DNA of 64,000 nt from NCBI GenBank assembly GCA_012934845.2, contig WNNJ02002970.1, positions 62,001-126,000 of the forward strand, in the 5' to 3' direction. Source of the DNA: Pomphorhynchus laevis. Lineage: Eukaryota > Acanthocephala > Palaeacanthocephala > Echinorhynchida > Pomphorhynchidae. Below the pieces are notes generated by a model, which was given only the letters and a program-made list of their open reading frames with translations, was not told the DNA's origin and did not search any database. The translations under genes and the position numbers were made by a program. Below, in pieces: positions 57,906 through 64,000 of the stretch (the stretch's first letter is position 1; every line of letters starts with the position of its first letter).

Positions 57906-58620
57906 GTATATTATTTATTATCCATCCCTAAAAATTTTCGCGTAATAAATTTTCAGTTTAATTGTATTTTTATAGTAACCTAGTTTAAAATATATCTGTT
58001 AAATTATTTAAATGATTTTGAAATATAATATCATTACATATTGTTGCAATTCTTAAAATTTCATTATTTAATGTATTATATTTTATATTATATGGTATGG
58101 ATGAATGCTCATGCAAAAATATGTTTCTTGTAAATTAAAATATGTTCTATTTATATTATAAATTAAAAAGTTTCAATATATGTTAATTTAATGTTAATAT
58201 CTAGATATATACCTTATGTATCATTAATATTGATTTTATAAAGAATAATGCTACCTGGATAAATTTGTTCGCTTATGGAATAACAATTATTAGAGTTAAA
58301 TACATATATATCATCAATGTATCGAAACATATTTCATATCTTTATATAATTTAGATTTATTTTTTAAACAGTTATGAACAAACTCATATTCTATAAAGCT
58401 TAAAAATAAGTCAGCTATAATTAGATTACTATTGAATGTAAAAATCAATTACTATTTGATTTATAATTAGATTACTATATTAGATTGGATGGCATTTTTC
58501 AACAGTTATGAATAAATTCATATTCTATAAAGCTTAAAAATAAGTCAGTTATAATTGGGCTAATATTTCCTCCCATTAGAACATCTCTTATTTGTCTAAA
58601 TATAAATGGCCCTATTTATA
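57905..58620 (-). mobile_element. PLE family D, decayed copy D6 with internal duplication
   Basis: 57905-58370 matches 15340-15840 (RT C-terminal half), more diverged. The segment 58372-58440 recurs at 58498-58570 (ctataaagcttaaaaataag in both), followed by the MGGNSSP-coding region. The repeated part is the same stretch that is doubled in D2. Confidence 0.78.
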
Positions 58621-59079
58621 AATAGGATTATTTGAGCTGGACTAGGCGTACGTATGGTTGAAAAGTATCTAAGGAGATCAAATATGATGTTTGTGTGACA
58701 GTATCTCAGAAGACAAGAAGACAAGGAACATATTTGTAGAAAAATATTTAAAATTTCCCATTCGAATAGACTGGGAGATCATCACCTCACTTTAAAGACG
58801 CATCCTCGACCAAAGAAAATATCTATTACTATTTTGACCAAACGTGATAGCCATGGAATAAGTTCTCAATTCAAATCGTTTCTGTCCAAACAGTTTACTC
58901 TCTGAAGAAAATCCTACGAAATGTAGTAGTGGACTGAACTCAGAATAATAAACTTTGTTTAATTCTCTATTTTGCATTTTTATCCAACGTGTGCGAGTTT
59001 CACGCTTTTTTCTTGATGTTGTATTAAAATGTATAAGTATAAATTATTGATAGAAACATCCCTATCCAGCATTAAAAAG
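58621..59079. other. Spacer, no gene seen
   Basis: A 61-codon minus frame (58792-58977) has no recognisable domain. Confidence 0.4.
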
Positions 59080-59640
59080 ATAAAAAAATAATTTTCCAAT
59101 ATTTTGCCTACTATTTGTAGGCATTTTCAAGGACATCTATAATTCAACGAAAAAATACAAAACAGTCAAACAAAAAAATTCAACACTATACCAAATTAAA
59201 TATATTCGTTTGGTAGAGTTATTATTTAATCGAATGTCGATAATCTAAATTCATTCTGATTATTGAGGGCGTTCTTCAATAATGATATTGCAACAACCAC
59301 GCACGTCAAGCGGTTTCCATTTAGTTTATCTTGATACAACATTGTAGTAGCATCGAACACAATTGCGTACCAAGTGCAAATACAATAGTCTGTGACAGTA
59401 GACTTTTATATTAATCTTAAAGCTTTTCTATGCTCGCGTATTCTTGTTTCTAAAGTGCAACCCAACTGGTCAATGCCGCACACATAGCACTATGAGCATC
59501 TAACATAAACAGCGCCACCCTTTTCTAAGATGAATTTACGAGATGACCTTGTTTGAAAATAGATTCCGGTTACTTTTTCAGAAGTAACGACATGAAAAGG
59601 TAGACCTGACTTCTAGTAGGAACAAGCCATTTCAGCATAC
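59080..59640 (-). mobile_element. PLE GIY-YIG endonuclease and tail remnant (E2)
   Basis: Minus strand: LFHVVTSEKVTG, RSSRKFILEKGGAVYVRC, YVCGIDQLGCTLETRIREH and RKALRLI (59420-59610), matching the GIY-YIG pattern of PLE endonucleases (GVY.I.C, YIGQTGRSLETRIKEH). The tail at 59098-59130 has the hammerhead-like layout: TTGAAAA, extra T, stem GCCTAC/GTAGGC, AAAATATT. Usual order for canonical PLEs is RT then endonuclease; here the RT piece E1 lies on the 3' side, so E1 and E2 are probably separate insertions. Confidence 0.65.
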
Positions 59641-60835
59641 CAAACTAAAACCATCGTCTAATTACACTATGACGTTTTTGTTAGTTGACCGTGAGACGAA
59701 GAAGGAGTTTACCAATCCGTTGAGTACTAAATAATATGCATCATCACATTAAGTTTAGCATTTCGCTGCCAATTAATTGGTTTCTTCCATTTTTAGATTG
59801 TGAAATGTCCAGCACAGGATATTCATATATATAAAGTACATCGAAAAACAACAGAAACCTATACTATGGGATATTTTTCATATTTCTAGTACTAAAATGA
59901 GAATTTGTCTGGGATTTCTTATAAAGACACTGAGAATTTGTAGCACGAAATTAATTCGTGAAGAAGAAATTGATCTTAGCTGTTCTTTTTGCCCACGGCT
60001 ATCCAAACCGGCTTTTGGAAGAGATAAATAGTGTATTAAGCAATTGCATGTATTAGTTTTGCACACTCGACTGGTGTGTCATATGTTGTTTAATTGATAC
60101 GCTAAACGAACACTTCATCCGAATTCACTTGTCATTTGGCAACGAAGTTGCGATTTACATTTTTCGTAGAAACTTAAATCACCTCGAGTACACATCAAAT
60201 TGTTGCCGCACACAGTAATGTGGGTCGAATTTCTTGTTGCACAAATTAATGGGCGTAATGAGTGTAAAGCTTTTTGAAATACTGTTTGCCACATTTCAAT
60301 GAGGAAATCATACAAATGCAGAGATTTGATTTGCAAATAATGCCAATATATAGCTCAACCTACCTGTTTGATGAAAGGTAATACGGAGTTGAATGAATCA
60401 AACATATTTCTTTATGTCAATCACCATCATCGTCTTATGTTTAGATTTGATTAATATGACTTGTAACCTCCAAGGCGAATCGATGGCATCAATGATGCTT
60501 TGTTACAAGTGCTTAGGTCTCTGTTAGAATAAACACTTGGTATTCTGGGTTCATCCTACGAGGGGAACCGTAAAGATCCTTATATCACCAGCTAAATATG
60601 AACATAACTAAAGCGATTTTATCTTCATAACTGAATATTGTGAATTCTCCTTAAGTTGAGGTTCATTTCCATGCAACTTCATATTTATAGCAGAATGACA
60701 ATTCATAAAGGGCATGCTAATAATAACAAAGTTGGGAGAATACACTAAGAAGCATTAGTCCCTAGTTAAAACGAGTAGTGCAGGATATCATACTTTTCAA
60801 TGAGCATTTGTGCATTGATGATCCATACTAAAAAA
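59641..60835. other. Spacer, possible decayed PLE upstream part, no gene assigned
   Basis: 59641-60060 may continue the PLE E2 protein upstream, but too degraded to assign. 60115-60336 (-) is a 73-codon frame without recognisable domain. Confidence 0.35.
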
Positions 60836-62870
60836 AGATTTATTTTTTAACGTGGCAAATGCGTGCCAGCACACGCTTACATGACCACAACAAAACAAAA
60901 ATGGAAATCATGTGTCGAGGTGTGAACGAAGGAGGTGTTTGAATGTGATAAAGGAGGGAGCGCGGCAGACGTCGGAGGGAGTTGATTCCAGGCGAGTGAG
61001 GCGGCGACGAGGAAGGATCGAAGACCGTAGTTGTTGGAGTAATTGGGAACGTGGAGTACGAGGGTATTACGGGAACGCAGCGATAGCGAGGTGGGTCGAG
61101 TGTCGTCTAATAAAAGGAAGTTGATGAACGATGGGGATCCGATAGCGATAAGACGAAAGTTTACGAGAAGGCGGAGTTGGATACGGATGTGGATGGTGGG
61201 CCAGGATAGTTGGGCAAAATATGTGGATGTATGGTTGAAGCGACGGCGACGAAAGAGCATTCAAACAGCGGTGTTGATAATTCGTTGTAGGGGTAGGATC
61301 ATGGGTTTTGAAGAATTTGCGAAAAGGCTGAGGCAATAATCGATTTTAGGGAAAAAAGCGATGAAAGATGAGACATACAAGAACGGAAGTCGATACGGGG
61401 GCGGATACGGCGGATGCCACGGAGAATTAAGTTAGACAAGCGGACCTTGTCACGGACGAAGAGTTTAAGGGAAAGGTTATCATCGAAATGGAAGCCTATG
61501 AAAGTGAGATTGTGTACTATGGGGATTATCTATGAGGCAAAAGATACAGTGGGAGGAAATATGTTTGGTTTACGGGTGAGGATCCACATTATTTTTGACT
61601 TGTCGGGGTTTAGAACGAGATGGAGATTAGAGAGACGTTCGTAGATAAAAGAAAGACAGGTGGATTCAGAAATGTTGATATCGTGTATGCGATGTGCGGG
61701 TGCATGATCATAGATAAGAATGTCATCGGCGTATTGCATGACGTTAGAGGAGAAAGGTTTGATAAACGGAGAGAGATCGCCAAACAGAAGAGAGAAAAGC
61801 AACGGACCTAGGACTGAACCTTGTGGGACCCCGCAAAAAAATAGGGATGGGAGCGGATGATGATGAATTAGAACAGACGCGAAAGGAACGGTCGGATAGA
61901 TATGAGGCAAACCATGCTACGGAGGAAGAAGAAAAGCCGTAATCATAACGAAGGCGAGAAAGAAGTACGGAGTGTGGTCGACAATGTCGAACGCAGAGGA
62001 GAGGTCGAGAGAGATGAGAACACTATATAGAGCCATGTCTCTGGAAATGAGTAAGTCGTTGTAAACTTTCATGCAGGCAATTTCTGTGGAGTGATTAGAG
62101 CGGAAAGCGGATTGGAAAGTAGGGTACAGATTGGATAAGGAGAGATAAGCGTTTATCGGTATTAAGATGATGCGTTCTAAGAGCTTAGAAAGAGTAGGGA
62201 GTAGTGAAATGGGGCTATAGCTAGAAAGAAGGGATGGGTCTAGCTATTGTTTCTTTAGGAGGGGACAAACAATTGCAGATTTCCAGTGTAAAGGGAAGTT
62301 ACGACTGCGGATGGACGAGTTAAACAAGGTTGTGAGAAAAGGGGATATCAATGAGCATATGGATTTAAGTATTATGGGTAGGCAGGGGATCGGCATGTGA
62401 GGTTTTGCTGGGCAAAAACATGAGAACAGATGAGACTTCGGAAGGTGAGACAGGTAGAAGATGAAAGAGTTCCGGAAGGATGATGCGAAGTGGGATAGAG
62501 TGGATGGGATGAAGACAGGGGTGTGAGTGAGCAACGTGGATACTTTGGTGTGGAGAAATGACGAATAATCATTTGCATCGATGTTGCACGGCGAAGAGGA
62601 GCGAGCAAGGATTGAGTTAAAAGTATGCTGTAGAGTCATGGAGTTGAATAGGTGATGATTTTATGCTGCCAGAAGGATTTGCATTTTGTCCGTAGTAGGT
62701 TGAGATGAGACCGGCGATGAGCAAGATAGGTATCACGGAAAGAGGGAGTGATCGAGCGGAAATCACGTTTGAGAGAGCGGTGATATACTTGAAAAGCATG
62801 ACGGAGTCGACGCTTTGAGAGTAATCATTGGATATCAAACCACAGGGCACGGTGCAAGCGACGGTGTGGG
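60836..62870 (-). mobile_element. L2/CR1-like LINE family C, copy C3
   Basis: Minus strand: linker KRRLRHAFQVYHRSLKRDFR and LRTKCKSFWQHKI (62640-62850), HSFHAS-like RT start with TTLFNSSIRSRNFPLHWKSA (about 62300), RT core to 61900, GVPQGSVLGPLLFSLLFGDL and VMQYADDILIYDHAPAHRIH (61530-61910), LNPDKSKIMWILTRK, and the C-terminal block HTSTYFAQLSWPTIHIRIQL then YGLRSFLVAASLAWNQLP (60877-61260). YADD and GVPQGS are intact. Collinear with C2. A few frame shifts. The 3' end matches C2 and C4. Confidence 0.87.
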
Positions 62871-64000
62871 TGTTATACTAAACATTATACCAGTCGATTT
62901 CTCGATAAGTTGACAGGCCTTTATTACGTCACTTCGGATTTAGATTAACAGCATTGTCATTATATAACAATACATGACAAACACGACCATTATGTGATTT
63001 CATAATGTTGAAGGTTAGCTAAACTTTTGTTTATGGCCGTAACTGATAAGATTATAGCTATAATGTCCAATGATATTGTATGTTTTTACCTTCAAATTTC
63101 GCGTAGTGACCCTGTTTATTACATTTCTGCAACGTACATTACGTCCCATAATATTGTATGCTTTTACCGGCCGTAAGCGTCACCATTAAGCGTCACCGGC
63201 CGTAAGCGTAATTACCCTGTTTATTACATTTTCTGCAGGTAGATCGTGAATGAATTTCACGTGATTTCAAATTTCAGCAAAAGTAACATTGTTGATGATT
63301 TTGGATTGTATCACAGTAAATGTCGACGGTCTTGACTTCGCTATCATCATATGATTAATACACGTCAATTTTGTTAATTGCGGTTATTTATCTGACGTTT
63401 AGTACAATGAGTTACGGGAATGCTTTACAAATGATATCTTCTGATAGGAACACACAATCACACATGCGAGTTTGTATGCGTCGTATTTGTTAAAAGCTTG
63501 ACTCTAATAATCGCTAACAATTAGTTTTTGAAGTGACCCTGTCCATGCACGTATCACGTAAAAAGAAATCACTATGTACTGCTGATGTCCATCCTGATCT
63601 GTATTTTAAATTTTTAAATATCCAGGAACAATCAGGTATTGATTGTACCTGATTGTACCTGACAAAAAAAGGAATCAAATAAATAAAGTTTCTTGTCGAT
63701 TTATACATTGATGCTGGAATCAAAATCGTTGCGTATACTTGTTCATGTATCATTTCCATGGAAGTACCATTTGATCAAAATTATCCAGTATGTTTAAACG
63801 TAAGATCTTAGAAGCGTTTTATATTAACAAACTAAAGGATAACTTAATGGTTGGTAATAAAGCTGACTTTATTTTTAAATTAATATAAACGAAATCCTTT
63901 GATTATAAAACATTTTTTAACTTGAAATTTGATAATTACTTCGTTTTTAATTTGTTTTGTTCCAAATTAAATGATATAAATTATATATTCTTTTTGCAAT
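62871..64000. other. Spacer, no gene seen apart from a local duplication
   Basis: No coding frame of note; the 81-codon minus frame 63514-63759 shows no domain. See 63073-63237. Confidence 0.4.
63073..63237 (+). repeat. Tandem duplication with inner 29-bp repeat
   Basis: 63073-63131 and 63151-63237 share ends (atattgtatg.ttttacc and accctgtttattacatt.tctgca). The second copy is longer because accggccgtaagcgt occurs twice in it (63166-63180 and 63195-63209). Confidence 0.85.

Noticed and set aside
57374-59640. A single PLE with N-terminal GIY-YIG followed by RT (Naiad-like order)
   Set aside because: The GIY-YIG piece (E2) and RT piece (E1) are on the same strand in that order, but a family D copy and unrelated sequence lie between, and E2 already ends in its own tail motif, so two insertions are more likely.
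1-64000. LTR retrotransposons, retroviral or Polinton-type elements
   Set aside because: No paired LTRs, protease, RNase H/integrase, capsid or envelope motifs were seen; the RT fragments I could classify fit LINE or PLE types.

Overview
The window is animal (metazoan) nuclear DNA: AT-rich, with spliced host exons (GT-AG introns, one only 60 bp), no operons, and a dense layer of decayed non-LTR retrotransposons and Penelope-like elements (PLEs). I cannot name the species. The mix of CR1-clade, L2-like and I/Jockey-type LINEs with PLEs points to an invertebrate, plausibly an arthropod, but this is inference.

Host content is small. (1) A FAM199X-like gene lies on + between 28909 and 34447, with five phase-compatible exons visible and the first exon not found. 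(2) Two terminal exons (37940-38576, -) encode the basic then acidic tail of an unrecognised, probably nuclear, protein. (3) A single-exon three-finger C2H2 protein is at 54490-54852 (+). I see no tRNA or rRNA genes.

The rest is mostly fossil retroelements, which I sorted into families by their protein remnants. A, I/Jockey-type with CCHC ORF1, APE-like endonuclease (EN) and reverse transcriptase (RT): about 147-1440 +, 21070-24960 -, 39395-39960 -, 40007-40178 -, 42200-45990 +, 47560-50570 -. B, CR1 clade: 2739-6370 +, 7546-7803 +, 23946-24300 +. C, L2/CR1-like: about 2247-2710, 6797-7250, 12430-14420 and 60836-62870, all -. Other CR1-type copies: F 7930-10790 -, G 11030-12410 -, H 25080-27290 -, I 55930-57245 -, J 50745-51275 -, L 53165-53700 +. 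K, 46270-47450 +, is the C-terminal part of an unassigned RT element. D, AT-rich PLE: 14985-17560 -, 18256-18945 +, 19372-20240 +, 40640-40775 -, 57905-58620 -, plus a diverged relative at 35450-36100 +. E, canonical-type PLE: an RT piece at 57374-57905 -, a GIY-YIG piece at 59080-59640 -, and tail remnants at 27.7, 29.8 and 55.3 kb.

Two patterns stand out. First, the PLE tail remnants carry hammerhead-like motifs (CUGAAGA-type box, short stem II, GAAA-type box, 4-base palindrome, H): a good one at 55353-55385, others at 27677-27708 and 59098-59130, and two 120 bp apart at 29762-29908. Second, truncated retroelement copies repeatedly start directly after a short snap-back palindrome (arms 10-19 bp, loop 3-12 nt). 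The clearest is a chain of overlapping inversions at 23865-23968, where a CR1 fragment has landed inside the ORF1 of another LINE. A tandem unit of about 395 bp with tRNA-like A and B boxes occurs as two short arrays in opposite orientation (34803-35372 and 36352-36835) around a PLE fragment.

Element boundaries are approximate because they come from reading similarity by eye between copies.
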